A DNA stretch of 64,000 bases, from contig LJTN01000005.1 in assembly GCA_001303415.1 (NCBI GenBank), positions 1-64,000 on the forward strand, given 5' to 3'. The notes beneath the pieces were generated by a model. The model saw only the letters and a list, made by a program, of their open reading frames with translations. It had not been told where the DNA came from and did no database searches. Of the stretch, positions 28,697 to 39,540 are shown one piece after another. The stretch's first letter is position 1. Every line of letters begins with the position of its first letter. A program made the translations under genes and the position numbers. This DNA is from Myxococcales bacterium SG8_38. GTDB taxonomy: Bacteria; Myxococcota_A; Polyangia; Polyangiales; Houyiibacteriaceae.

Positions 28697-29798
28697 AGCA
28701 AAGGCGCACCCACTTCGCGTAGTCCGCGCCGCACGAGCGGCCGGGCGTGAGCAGGACACCTTGGTCCGCGCAGCGCTCGAGAAACACGCTGCAGTCCTCT
28801 TCCCCCGGGTCGAGGAGATCGCTCACGTCAAGGAACAAAAACGTTCCGCCTCGAGGGCGGGCCACGCCGAGCGTGTCGGCCGTCATGTAGCCCGCTTCCC
28901 GGTAGAGGGCCCGGCTCTGCTCGACCCAGGCGCCGCCTTGGCGCAGTGCTTTGATGGCGCCGAACTGCATGGGCCGCGGGGCGCAATAGGTGTGGAAGGT
29001 CTGCATGCCCGCGATGGTCGCCATGATCGACTCGGGCCCGTGCGTGAATCCCACGCGTGCGCCCGCCAACCCGTAGGTCTTCGATAGCGTGTGAAAGGCA
29101 ATCGCGCGATCCCGAACCTCCGGCCTCTTCCAGACCGCCTCTGGCGGATCCTGGTCGAAGTAGATTTCTTCGTATGCCTCGTCGCACAGCACCCATAGAT
29201 CGTGCCGTTTCGCGACGCGCAGCATGGCGTCGATGGTCGCCTTCGAAAGCACGCGTCCGCTCGGGTTGTTCGGCGTGTTGACGTAGAGTGCCACGGTCCG
29301 CTCCGTGACTGCGCTCTCGAGCGACGCTTCCGCGTCGAAGCCAGGCTCGTCGAGCCGCGTGTAGAAAGGAACCTGCACCGGCACGGCGCCTTTCGTCGCG
29401 ATGATGCCGCGGCTGAGCGGCCAAAACGGCGACGGAAGCAACACCTCATCCCCGGGAGCGAGCAGCACCTGGCACACGACGCTCAGTCCTGCCGTGGCGC
29501 CCGACATCACCTGCACCTGCTCCGGCTCGAGCGTCTCGCCGTGCCGGGCCTTCACGTAGCCGACGAAGGCATCGATCAACTCCGGCTCTCCTCGGACCGG
29601 GGCGTACTTGTGAAGCCCCGGGTGCTCGCTGGTCAGCTGGCGCTCCGCCCGGGCTGCTTCGACCGGATCGCGGTAGGTGTCGCCGACGTGCAACGGGTAG
29701 ATGTCGTCGTTTCGGAGGCGGGCCCGATGCTCGAGGCTGCTGTAGACCCGAGAAGATACGGTGTGTGCGTGATCGGAGATGTTTGGAAATCGGGGCAT
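28620..29798 (-). CDS. Class I/II pyridoxal-phosphate aminotransferase
   Basis: A 392-residue enzyme. NTPNNPSGRVLSK, CDEAYEEIYFD and SKTYGLAGARVGF (with the PLP-binding lysine) are the classical motifs, and RLCFTAVP holds the substrate-carboxylate arginine region. The amino donor is not determinable from sequence. It starts 6 bp after the SLC13 carrier stop, so the two probably form an operon and may handle the same amino or dicarboxylic acid. Confidence 0.92.
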   Translation of the reverse strand: MPRFPNISDHAHTVSSRVYSSLEHRARLRNDDIYPLHVGDTYRDPVEAARAERQLTSEHPGLHKYAPVRGEPELIDAFVGYVKARHGETLEPEQVQVMSGATAGLSVVCQVLLAPGDEVLLPSPFWPLSRGIIATKGAVPVQVPFYTRLDEPGFDAEASLESAVTERTVALYVNTPNNPSGRVLSKATIDAMLRVAKRHDLWVLCDEAYEEIYFDQDPPEAVWKRPEVRDRAIAFHTLSKTYGLAGARVGFTHGPESIMATIAGMQTFHTYCAPRPMQFGAIKALRQGGAWVEQSRALYREAGYMTADTLGVARPRGGTFLFLDVSDLLDPGEEDCSVFLERCADQGVLLTPGRSCGADYAKWVRLCFTAVPPARLAAALARLAPVFRRPSC

Positions 29799-29804
29799 GA
29801 GCGC

Positions 29805-31574
29805 TCAGAGCCATGCGAGGCTGATGATGGTGACCGTGCTGATTCCAACCAGGGCTTGCAATGGCACGCCGAGCCGAAGGAAGTCGATGTACTTGTAGCC
29901 CCCAGGCCCGTACACCATCAAGTTCGTCTGGAAGCCGATGGGCGTGGCGAACGCGGTGGCCGCAGCGATCATCATCATGTAGCTCATCGGCACTAGACCT
30001 ATCCCTTGGGCCTCCGCAGCGGCTGCCGCGATCGGAAACATCAGCGCCGCCGATGCCTTGCTGGTGACGAGCGCAGCGAGAATGGCGGTGATGGCGTAGA
30101 TGGCGACCAGCACCCCCACGCTGCCGAAGGGCTCGGCCAGATGCACGATTCGCGAGGCGATGATCTCGGCGGCGCCGCTCTTCTGGATCGCCGCAGCGAT
30201 GCCGAATGCAGCGGCGATGGCGATGAGCACGGGCCAGTCGATCGAGCGGCGCGCTTCCTGCCCCGTGAGGGAGCGTGTCAGCAGCATCAGGGCGGCGGCA
30301 GCCAGCGATGCGGTCATGAGATCCATCGTGCTGGTCGCGTTGACCAAGACCATCAAGAACAGGATCACCGCGGCCAACCAGGCACGGTCGTGGCGCGGCG
30401 GTGCGCTGTCCTCGACCTCTGCGATCAACGCGAAGTTGGGATCTCGCTGGCGGGCCTCCACGAACTCGGGCCGGCACTCGATGAGCAGCACGTCACCTGC
30501 CTGTAGTCGAATGTCGCCCACTTTGGTTTCCGTGACCCGGACGCCTTGACGATGCACGGCGAGGATGGCCGCATCGTAGATGGTGCGAAAACGGCTCTGA
30601 CGCACCGTCTGCCCGACCAGCGAGGAATGCGCGGCGACGACTGCCTCGACCAGCCGCCTATCCCGGCTCGGGGTGATCTTGTCGACCTGGTCGGTGTCGG
30701 GGACGATGCGCTGCTTTCGCAGGTCGACCACCGAGTCGACGACCCCCGTGAAGTGAAGCCGGTCGCCTTCCCGCAAGACGGTCGAAGGGGGGACGGCGGC
30801 AAGAGAGCGGCCTTCGCGCTCGATCTCATAGAGATAGACGCCACGGAGCGAACGAAGCCCGGCGTCCTCGATGGTCTCTCCGATGACGGGAGACCCCTTC
30901 TCCACGCGCATCGCGATCGAATACTCACGCGCCTTGCCGAGCTCTTGAAGCGCACCCCGGCGATCCTTGAGCAGTCGCTGCGACGTCAGCACGATGTACA
31001 TCATCCCGAGACCGAGCGCTGGAATCCCCAACTGAGCGATTTCGAAGATCGGAAACTGAATCGCCGGGTCCCATTGGCGCGCAAGACCGGCGACCACGAG
31101 GTTGGTGCTCGTGCCGATGAGGGTGCAGGTTCCCCCGAGGATCGTCGCGTACGAAAGCGGCATCAGCATCAACGAGACGCTGAAGTCGAGACGGCGCGCC
31201 CAGCTCGTGACCAGTGGCACGAACATGGCAACCACCGGGGTGTTGTTCAGGAATGCCGACAGCGCCGCGACGGGAAACATCATTCGCAGCTGACCGCCCG
31301 CGAGCGATCGAGGTTTTCCGAGCACGACGCGGGCGGCCAGATCGAGCCCGCCGGTCTCCTTTACGCCGGCGGCCACGACGAAAAGCGCTGCGATGGTGAT
31401 CACGGCGGGATTCGCAAAACCGCTGAAGGCTTCGGACGGCTCGATGATGCCGGTGAGGAGCAAGATGGTGACTCCGGCGAGCAGCACGAGGTCCGGTCCG
31501 GCCACGTTGGCGGCCATGACGAGCACCATTCCAACGATCACCGCGATGGTGATCCAGCCGTCCGCCGTCATCAT
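29805..31574 (-). CDS. SLC13/DASS-family permease with two RCK-C (TrkA-C) domains
   Basis: A 589-residue carrier. The first half has membrane helices with FLNNTPVVAMFVP and GTCTLIGTSTNLVV, the Asn-Thr substrate and sodium motifs of the divalent-anion symporter family. Two RCK-C domains span roughly residues 210-380 (GDRLHFTGVV and AGDVLLIECRP end them). The second membrane half contains TPIGFQTNLMVYGPGGYKY. The substrate could be a dicarboxylate, sulfate or similar anion. Upstream gene of the aminotransferase. Confidence 0.9.
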   Translation of the reverse strand: MMTADGWITIAVIVGMVLVMAANVAGPDLVLLAGVTILLLTGIIEPSEAFSGFANPAVITIAALFVVAAGVKETGGLDLAARVVLGKPRSLAGGQLRMMFPVAALSAFLNNTPVVAMFVPLVTSWARRLDFSVSLMLMPLSYATILGGTCTLIGTSTNLVVAGLARQWDPAIQFPIFEIAQLGIPALGLGMMYIVLTSQRLLKDRRGALQELGKAREYSIAMRVEKGSPVIGETIEDAGLRSLRGVYLYEIEREGRSLAAVPPSTVLREGDRLHFTGVVDSVVDLRKQRIVPDTDQVDKITPSRDRRLVEAVVAAHSSLVGQTVRQSRFRTIYDAAILAVHRQGVRVTETKVGDIRLQAGDVLLIECRPEFVEARQRDPNFALIAEVEDSAPPRHDRAWLAAVILFLMVLVNATSTMDLMTASLAAAALMLLTRSLTGQEARRSIDWPVLIAIAAAFGIAAAIQKSGAAEIIASRIVHLAEPFGSVGVLVAIYAITAILAALVTSKASAALMFPIAAAAAEAQGIGLVPMSYMMMIAAATAFATPIGFQTNLMVYGPGGYKYIDFLRLGVPLQALVGISTVTIISLAWL

Positions 31575-31640
31575 GGATGCCGAGACTAGCAGCCGCTGCG
31601 TGGATTTACCCGTTCTTGGGCGGAGCCCGGGACAACGGCC

Positions 31641-32768
31641 CTAGGGTGCGTGCCGTAGCGCCTTTTCTCGGAGCTCCACGGCGGTGTCGTGGTCGCCGCG
31701 GCGGTCGGCGTCGAGCGCGCCTCGCTGGTAGTAGTCGAACTGGGCATCGCTAGCGGTCATCGTGATCCAAAGCGCGAGGCAGCCGCCCATCAGGCTGGCT
31801 ACCCGCCATACGGGACGCCAGCGAGGGGTCAGATAAAGCTGCCGCCCCATCACCAGAAGCATGGCGATGGCCGTCAAAGTGCAGCCAGTCTTCACTCCGG
31901 GGAGATCGATGAACATGCTCACCATGGGCGCCACGATCAGCCCCAGGAGGGATGCGTAGAAGAGCCGAGACGCGCGCTCGTCGATGCCGCCGGTCGAAGG
32001 CTCGTCGGCGAGGTTTCGAGCAGGTCGGGTGAGCCAGGTGCCGAGCTGATGGAGCGGCGCCATGGGTGCAAACACGATGAGGGCGATTCCGATCGTGTAG
32101 ATCGAAAGCCAATCTTGGCTCGGTGTCGCCAAGTGAAAGACCACCGGCGCCACGCCGAGCAGCGGAATCGCAGAGCGAAGCGCAGGGAGCTCGGTGCGAT
32201 CTTGCATGGTGGCCACGAGGTACGCCGCGCAGCACAGCATGGGCAACCAATAGCTTTGCCCTTCAGCTGCCGACCAAGCGGCAACGTAGAAGTACACGGT
32301 CGCCGTCGTGACGCAGAACAGAACGTACGCCCAGGCGCTCCCGCGCGGCGCCTCGCCCGAACGAGAAAACGCAGACCGCGCACTCAGCATGGGAAAGAAC
32401 ACGAAGCAAACGAGATAGAGCGAAAGCAGGTAGTGATAGGCGACGGAGTCGAGCAGGCTACACGACCAGCCGAGCGTGTAACCCGCCGCGATCAGAACGA
32501 TGGCAATCCGATGGGGCCGATAAAGCGCCTGACTCAGCGCCAGCACGCCGGTGAATGACAGAACGCCGACGTAGAATCCGGAGCTCGGGACGAAGCCCTC
32601 GAACCAAGGGAAATGCGCCACGTTGAAGGATCCGACGCCGTACTTCGCGCCCTCGGGGATCATGTTAAGCCATGTATCGAACGCCAGCAGCGCGAGCACG
32701 AAGCGTAGCGCCAGATACGGGCGCGCCAGCGCCACGTCGCCAAACCAGTACCGTTCGAGGGATCTCAT
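31641..32768 (-). CDS. HTTM (vitamin K-dependent carboxylase-like) membrane protein
   Basis: A 375-residue protein with about nine membrane helices. SLLDSVAYHYLLSLYLVCFVFFP and the opening RPYLALRFVLALLAFDTWL fit the horizontally transferred transmembrane (HTTM) domain shared with gamma-glutamyl carboxylase. The start overlaps the stop of the upstream small gene by 4 bp. The periplasmic part found after the helices in complete carboxylases is absent here but appears to be encoded by that upstream gene. Catalytic activity is unproved. Confidence 0.7.
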   Translation of the reverse strand: MRSLERYWFGDVALARPYLALRFVLALLAFDTWLNMIPEGAKYGVGSFNVAHFPWFEGFVPSSGFYVGVLSFTGVLALSQALYRPHRIAIVLIAAGYTLGWSCSLLDSVAYHYLLSLYLVCFVFFPMLSARSAFSRSGEAPRGSAWAYVLFCVTTATVYFYVAAWSAAEGQSYWLPMLCCAAYLVATMQDRTELPALRSAIPLLGVAPVVFHLATPSQDWLSIYTIGIALIVFAPMAPLHQLGTWLTRPARNLADEPSTGGIDERASRLFYASLLGLIVAPMVSMFIDLPGVKTGCTLTAIAMLLVMGRQLYLTPRWRPVWRVASLMGGCLALWITMTASDAQFDYYQRGALDADRRGDHDTAVELREKALRHAP

Positions 32769-33214
32769 CTCGTTGCCGTCCTGATCGTGGCCGACCGATC
32801 CTCAGCGCAGCGAAGGCTGTACTCACGCGTGCCGCGCGCGTCGTCACAATGATTGACCAGCTCGACGCGCAGCACGCCCGGAGCTTCGCACTGCTTTTGA
32901 AGAAACGCGTCCACGACGGCGCGCCGGTCGCGTTGCACGTAGTCGACCCATTGTTGGTGGATCGTCGACTCGAGCGCGATGTCCCGCCGTTCGCCGTCAG
33001 CGCGCTCCACCCAAGCGCTGGTTTCGCAGGCGACCTCGTCCGACCTGGTGAATCGGCGCCAGGTGAACCGCTCGTCCGAGGCATCCTCCCGCCCTAGGTA
33101 GCTCAGCGGCGCCAGGAATTGGAAGAGCACGAAGGCCGCGATGAACGCACCCGCGCGGCGCCGGCTCTTGGCGTTTGGGCTTGCGGGCGGCGGCTCCGTC
33201 GCAAAGGACGCCAT
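32765..33214 (-). CDS. Single-helix protein resembling the periplasmic half of HTTM carboxylases
   Basis: A 149-residue protein with one hydrophobic segment (AFIAAFVLFQFLAPLSYLG) followed by a soluble part. LAPLSYLGREDASDERFTWRRF resembles the lPLr..l......FsWRmm segment that follows the membrane domain in vitamin K-dependent carboxylase relatives. Two cysteines near the end may be paired. The start at 33214 is used because longer versions overlap the preceding gene and lack homology. It overlaps the HTTM gene by 4 bp, so the two are probably one enzyme split in two. Confidence 0.55.
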   Translation of the reverse strand: MASFATEPPPASPNAKSRRRAGAFIAAFVLFQFLAPLSYLGREDASDERFTWRRFTRSDEVACETSAWVERADGERRDIALESTIHQQWVDYVQRDRRAVVDAFLQKQCEAPGVLRVELVNHCDDARGTREYSLRCAEDRSATIRTATR

Positions 33215-33245
33215 CCCTTCAACATCGGTGCCGGGGCGCCTCGTG

Positions 33246-35129
33246 TCAAAAGATGCTCGACGCAGTGTCCGAAGGCGCCGGCCGGGACGCATACCCGAGC
33301 TCGAAGGAAATCCCGTTTTGCCCCATGTAAACGACGTCGACCCGGTCGGTTTGGGAGAGCGCATCGGGCCCGTTGCCGCCCAGGCTGTCGAAACCCTCGC
33401 CGCTCGCACCGATGACTGGTCCGATGGGCCGCCAGAGCAGGAGCTCGTCGGAAACTGCAAGCTCCACGGCCCAGCGGGTCCCCGTTCGGCGCGCGTAGTA
33501 GAGGTGGTAGGCGCTGTTGTGAATGATCAGGCTCGGGCTGGTGATCTCGGACGTCGGCTCCTCGACGCGGCTGAGCGGCTCGAGGCCGCCATTGACCACC
33601 CGCGCCCAACCGCCCTGCAGATCGCTCGTGTAGTACGCCCGAAGCTCGGTGGCCCCGCTCGCGAGCATGGCGCGCACCACCATGACCCAGAGGCCATCAC
33701 GGTAGAGGACACTCGGCGCATCGAACGAGGCCACGTCGGCCGACGGCGTCAACACGGGAGCCTCGCTTCTCACGAAGCTCGCGGGGCTCGGGCCTGCGAC
33801 CGCGGCTCGAATGCTTCCGGCTCCGTTGTCATCGCGAGCCGTGTAGAAGAGGGACCAGGCGGCGCCGTCCCAGACCAGCTCCGGGTCACCGATGCCGAGC
33901 GCTTCGTAAGGCTCGCTCGGCATCAACACCGGCACTGCGTCGACAACCAGCTGGCCGGCTCGTCGCTCCCCGACGAAGATCCCGTCGCCGATCTCTAACG
34001 CCAACCACGTCGTCGTGTCGTCCCCCGCGATCGACGGAGCGCGCAGCGGCGAGACCGGCTCGTCTTGGACCAGGACGGTGATGGGCTGCCGGTCGGTCCA
34101 TGCTCTTGGGTTGTCGCAGCGCTGTATCCCGATTTCGATGCGAGCCAGCGCTGCGCTCGTGTCTGCCACGCTCAGATTGCGGCCGAAGACCGCCAGGCGG
34201 GCGCCGGTGAGGGATGCCGAATCGAAGGCATAGACGCCTTGCAGGATGCCATCGCGCTGGACCTCGGCCGAGCCCGACGGCGATAACAAGAGCGACCAGA
34301 CGGTGTCGTTGTTGCCCGCATCGAAGCTGTCGGTCGCCTCGCCTCCCACGATCAAGCTCACCGTTTCGCGGGAGCCGCTCAACAGCAGCCCGACCGCCGC
34401 ATCCAAGAAGACATCAGGCATCGAGCCGGTGAATGCGACGCCGGCGCTTTCGAGGCAGGTGCCGTTGCATCCGAGGGGCAGCGTAAACTGCACATCGAGC
34501 GCCACCCGGTCCGTCGACAAATTGACGGCCTCGCCGATCAGCGCGCCGCCTTCGGAGGTGGCCGTGCCGTTCGGTATTAAGCCGCGGCCGGTCAGAAGCG
34601 GCTCCCGGGGGCCGAAGGTCGCGATGTTGGCGCCTTCGGCACACGCTTCGAGCGTGAGGCCTGCGCAGTCTGCGAAGGCGAGCAGCTCGGGAAGCGCGAG
34701 GTCTTCCGTGAGAGGCTGGCAGCAGCTCCCAGTGTCGACGCAACAGGATGCGAAGGCGCCACAGTCCGAGGCGCTGCAAGCATCGGCCGGGGCGTAGCAA
34801 GTCGCCGCGGCCTCGGCGTAGTCTTCCGGATCGAGCGTGTCCGCCCCGAAGTAGTCACCAGGGTTGCGCTGCGGATCGGCCAGCAGGAGCTCGTAGGGAT
34901 TGTCCTCGAGCCCCACGGTGCCGCCGTCCTGTGCCGGAGCCTCAGGTCCTGGGCCACCCGCTCCGTCTTGGAAGCCGCCCCTGCCCCCCACGCCGCCCGC
35001 GCCCGCTAGGTCCTCCGTGGCATCGCTGGCACTGCCGCACCCCCCGGCGAGACCGGCCGCCGTCAGAGCCGCCCAAACGAGGATGCAAAACGGCCAAGAC
35101 GTCTGCCGGTGGGGTCGAAGGTGGGTCAC
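33246..35129 (-). CDS. Large lipoprotein with glycosidase-like beta-propeller repeats
   Basis: A 627-residue protein. The GTG at 35129 overlaps the upstream stop (GTGA) and leads into a lipoprotein signal (WAALTAAGLAGGC). A Gly/Ser/Asp linker is followed by a cysteine-rich stretch (CYAPADACSASDCGAFASCCVDTGSCCQ) around residues 110-150. The C-terminal half has repeats such as DPELVWDGAAWSLFYTARDD, FDAPSVLYRDGLWVMVVRA and SPSLIIHNSAYHLYYARR, which resemble GH43/GH32-type propeller blades, though no catalytic triad is assigned. It follows a similarly built lipoprotein, suggesting a pair exposed on the cell surface. Confidence 0.75.
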   Translation of the reverse strand: MTHLRPHRQTSWPFCILVWAALTAAGLAGGCGSASDATEDLAGAGGVGGRGGFQDGAGGPGPEAPAQDGGTVGLEDNPYELLLADPQRNPGDYFGADTLDPEDYAEAAATCYAPADACSASDCGAFASCCVDTGSCCQPLTEDLALPELLAFADCAGLTLEACAEGANIATFGPREPLLTGRGLIPNGTATSEGGALIGEAVNLSTDRVALDVQFTLPLGCNGTCLESAGVAFTGSMPDVFLDAAVGLLLSGSRETVSLIVGGEATDSFDAGNNDTVWSLLLSPSGSAEVQRDGILQGVYAFDSASLTGARLAVFGRNLSVADTSAALARIEIGIQRCDNPRAWTDRQPITVLVQDEPVSPLRAPSIAGDDTTTWLALEIGDGIFVGERRAGQLVVDAVPVLMPSEPYEALGIGDPELVWDGAAWSLFYTARDDNGAGSIRAAVAGPSPASFVRSEAPVLTPSADVASFDAPSVLYRDGLWVMVVRAMLASGATELRAYYTSDLQGGWARVVNGGLEPLSRVEEPTSEITSPSLIIHNSAYHLYYARRTGTRWAVELAVSDELLLWRPIGPVIGASGEGFDSLGGNGPDALSQTDRVDVVYMGQNGISFELGYASRPAPSDTASSIF

Positions 35130-37105
35130 GGCTTGCTCCAAGTTTGCTCCAAAGGGACTAGCTGATCGGTCCGTCCCCCGCCCGGCAAGTTCAAACGTCG
35201 TGCCAACAGGAAGCGGAGCCGGCTTGGGTCGTCTGCGCGGGGGCTGACGGCGATTCCGGTGATACTGCACTCCTGATCGAGGCAGCCGCTTCGGACCAGG
35301 CTCGAGCTGTTGTCGAGGATCGGGTTCACGAGGAAGGGAAGGGGCTCGGGCAGCTCGAACGGGAGCATCGAGGTCTCATGCGTTCGCGCCTCGGCGAGCG
35401 CCACGGCCCAGTCGCCCGGGGTGGCTTGCGCAAGGAACCAGATCCGAAGCCGGATGCCGTCTTGCTCGAACGAGATCACCGGCTCCGCAGAACGAATCCC
35501 CGCGGCCGCAAACGGACCGAGCTCGCTTGCCACCAGCACCACGCGGCGCATCGGACCGTTGCCTTCGCGAATGACCTCGAGCGCGCGCGAGATCCGAGCC
35601 GCATGGATCTCTGTCGGCGCCCCGCCGCCGTCGACACAGGTGAAGAGCAGCCAGTAGCCCTGAAGCGCTTCCGGATCGACCGGAATTAATGCGGGATCAC
35701 GCAGGCTGATGCACTCGGGGATGTCAGCGGGGGAAAGCGTGGGGAACCCGGGAAGGCTCAGCCCGGTCGCCGGTCCGCCCACCGGCCGGACGATCTGGAT
35801 GCCAAACCGGTCGCGCTCGCTCGGGTCGGTCACCACCTCGCGCGCGAAGGAAAGCACCAGGTCACGAAGCTCCTGCTGCTGGTTGAGCTCGGCTAGCAGG
35901 TGGGGCTCGCGGACGCTCCGATTGGCGGAGCAGGACCCATCGAGACACGAAGGCGGGTCGTCGCCGACTTTGGGCGACGCGCTGCTCTCCCAGGTATCGA
36001 GCGGCCAGTTTTCGCCCTCGTCCGTGGCCACGCGGGCATGCCCGAGGGCGTAGCCGATGTGGGTCGTGGGCTCGAGCTCCGGCGGGTCGTTGCTGCCCTC
36101 GACGATCAGGTCCCACTGTACGTCGGAGACCGAATTTCGAGAGCTGGCCAACGCTGGAGAGCCCACATACGCCTCCACCCATGAGGGCTGGAAATCCAGG
36201 CTGGCGGCGCTCAGGATTGCACTTTGTTCATCAAACTGGCTCGGATTGGCACAGTCTTGCTTGGCGGCGAGCAGGGAGCCCACGTAGACGTCGCCTCCCC
36301 GGCCCTGGGCCGCCAGGTGAAGGCCCGGGATGTCTGCGCAGTCACCCGTCGTGACGAGGGTGTCGATCGAGCCAACCATGAAGCCATCGAGGACCTGGCT
36401 TGCTGCCACCGTTACACTGGCCCGTAGGACCGGGCGGTTCCTATCGTCGAGTCCCGGTCGAAGCTCGATCTCGACGTCGACGTCTTCGTCGATGCCAGCC
36501 GTGGCGCGCGCGAGCTCCACGTCGGCCTGCGTCACCAAGATGAGGCCCCCTGCGTGAAGGGTGACCCCGAGCTCGTCTTGAAGCTTGTTGCCCGGCGCCG
36601 AGTCGGTGGCAGCGGTGAGCACCACGCCCGCGTACCGATCGCATGGCGCCTCCGAATCACATCCCATGGGGTCGGTCGTGCGCAGCGTCGTGCGCACCCA
36701 ACCGCCGAACGCCACCGAGACGCAATCTCTGCTGACCAAGGCTCGCGGCGAGTCATCCGGAAAGAAGCCGCCCACGAACGTCTTGCCATCGAGTGACGGC
36801 CGCATGGGTGTCCACGGCTCACCGCTGCTGGGCGCGAAGGTCCAACCATCGCGCAAGTCGGCCGCGCCCCACTCCTCGCTCAGCGTCGAGCTCTCGCGCT
36901 CGCAGCAAGCCGGCTCTTCGGCGCAATCCGAGTCGGCGCAATCGACCGCCATGTCGTCGTCGTCGTCGAGCCCGTCATCGCAAAAGAGCTCGATCCCGCC
37001 GCCGTCCACACCCCCGTCACGCGCGATCAAGTCTCGGTCGGGCGCGTTCAACCACGAGCACCCGCTGGCTAGGAACGCGACGAGCGGGAGCCATCCGCGC
37101 TTCAT
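35126..37105 (-). CDS. Large cysteine-rich lipoprotein
   Basis: A 659-residue lipoprotein with signal WLPLVAFLASGC. After the cysteine comes a DDGLDDDDDMAVDCADSDC segment with five cysteines, a pattern common in surface proteins of Myxococcota and probably calcium-binding. The central part resembles a concanavalin-like sandwich; the C-terminal part has blade-like strands similar to those of the next gene. ATG at 37105 overlaps the upstream stop by 4 bp. No enzymatic motif recognised. Confidence 0.72.
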   Translation of the reverse strand: MKRGWLPLVAFLASGCSWLNAPDRDLIARDGGVDGGGIELFCDDGLDDDDDMAVDCADSDCAEEPACCERESSTLSEEWGAADLRDGWTFAPSSGEPWTPMRPSLDGKTFVGGFFPDDSPRALVSRDCVSVAFGGWVRTTLRTTDPMGCDSEAPCDRYAGVVLTAATDSAPGNKLQDELGVTLHAGGLILVTQADVELARATAGIDEDVDVEIELRPGLDDRNRPVLRASVTVAASQVLDGFMVGSIDTLVTTGDCADIPGLHLAAQGRGGDVYVGSLLAAKQDCANPSQFDEQSAILSAASLDFQPSWVEAYVGSPALASSRNSVSDVQWDLIVEGSNDPPELEPTTHIGYALGHARVATDEGENWPLDTWESSASPKVGDDPPSCLDGSCSANRSVREPHLLAELNQQQELRDLVLSFAREVVTDPSERDRFGIQIVRPVGGPATGLSLPGFPTLSPADIPECISLRDPALIPVDPEALQGYWLLFTCVDGGGAPTEIHAARISRALEVIREGNGPMRRVVLVASELGPFAAAGIRSAEPVISFEQDGIRLRIWFLAQATPGDWAVALAEARTHETSMLPFELPEPLPFLVNPILDNSSSLVRSGCLDQECSITGIAVSPRADDPSRLRFLLARRLNLPGGGRTDQLVPLEQTWSKP

Positions 37106-38139
37106 CGGACCGTTCCCCATGGCATGCGCACCGAGGCAAACGCGCCCTCGCCCGAAACCGAGAGGCCGACCTGCGGCGCTTCCCGTTTTTGCTTACCCCG
37201 GTGCACGCCATACGACACGATGGCACTGATGCCGAGACCGATCGTGGCGCCCCAAAACACGTCGGCAGTCAGGTTGAAGCGGTCGGTCCGGTCGGCGAGG
37301 TGTTCGGCACGCCGAAGGTCGTTTGGGTCGCTGCTCATTTGGTATTGCGCAGCCGCACGGTCGTAGTCCTCGCGGAGCGTTCTCCCACGCAATGAAAGGC
37401 CGAGCGCCACGCCTGCCGTGGCGAGCGTGGCGGCCGCGGTTCCAATCGCCGCGTTGCGGAGCCGAGGCCGCGAATGGGTCAGCGGCTCCGCGGGAACGCT
37501 CTCGGGCTCGACAGCAGGCAGGGGCTCGATGGTCGGCGGTGACGGCTCGACGGTCGACGGTGAGAGCGCCAGCTCGGCGATGACCGTCTGGCCGCGGACC
37601 ATCGTCTCGGTTCGCTCGAGCGGCACGTGGCCTTCCTTTTCGACGAACAGGCGATGGTCGCCTTCCGGAAGCGCGAGTTCGATGGGCGTTTCGCCACGTG
37701 GAGCGAGATCCTTTCGGTCGATCCAGACGAGGGCGCCTTCGGGATCGGTGCGAACGCGCAGCACGGCGATCTGGGGCCGCAGCGCGTCGCGACGGCGCAC
37801 CGCTTCGTCCCGATCCTCGGTCGACAGGCCTTCGACTCGAAGGTACTCGGTGAAGTAGTTGAACGCTTCGTCGTACCGCTCGAGCTCCCCGAGCACGATC
37901 GCCGCGTTGAAGAGCGCATTGCGGCTCCGCACGATCTGAAGGCTATCGACGTACGCGCCGAGCGCGCGCTGGAGGAGCATGGTCCGTTGCGGCTCGGGAG
38001 CCCGGCTGGCCTCGGTATAGAGCCTGTTCCCCTCTTGGAAGTAGACCCGCGCCTCTGCGTTCTCGGTTGTGCTCTGCCCGGCAGCTGCGATGGGGCTCAT
38101 CAGCAGGGCGACGAGCAGGAAGGAAGCAAGGACGTTCAC
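37102..38139 (-). CDS. TPR-like and PEGA-domain protein with C-terminal membrane helix
   Basis: A 345-residue exported protein with signal ASFLLVALLMSPIAAAGQ. Residues 30-110 look like tetratricopeptide helices (ARVYFQEGNRLYTEA, NALFNAAIVLGELERYDEAFNYF). Residues 120-190 form a PEGA domain (VRTDPEGALVWIDRKDLAPRG, LPEGDHRLFVEKEGH). A proline-rich linker and a hydrophobic helix (AATLATAGVALGLSL) follow, with a last segment containing FWGATIGLGISAIVSYG. It starts 3 bp after the kinase stop, so it is very likely co-translated with the kinase. Confidence 0.8.
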   Translation of the reverse strand: MNVLASFLLVALLMSPIAAAGQSTTENAEARVYFQEGNRLYTEASRAPEPQRTMLLQRALGAYVDSLQIVRSRNALFNAAIVLGELERYDEAFNYFTEYLRVEGLSTEDRDEAVRRRDALRPQIAVLRVRTDPEGALVWIDRKDLAPRGETPIELALPEGDHRLFVEKEGHVPLERTETMVRGQTVIAELALSPSTVEPSPPTIEPLPAVEPESVPAEPLTHSRPRLRNAAIGTAAATLATAGVALGLSLRGRTLREDYDRAAAQYQMSSDPNDLRRAEHLADRTDRFNLTADVFWGATIGLGISAIVSYGVHRGKQKREAPQVGLSVSGEGAFASVRMPWGTVR

Positions 38140-38142
38140 GGG

Positions 38143-39468
<1,326 letters not shown>

Positions 39469-39540
39469 CTGCGATTCGTAATTCTAACACGGCGGCTGCG
39501 TCCGCTGGCACAGACCGGCGCGTGGCACTAGACCTGCCTC

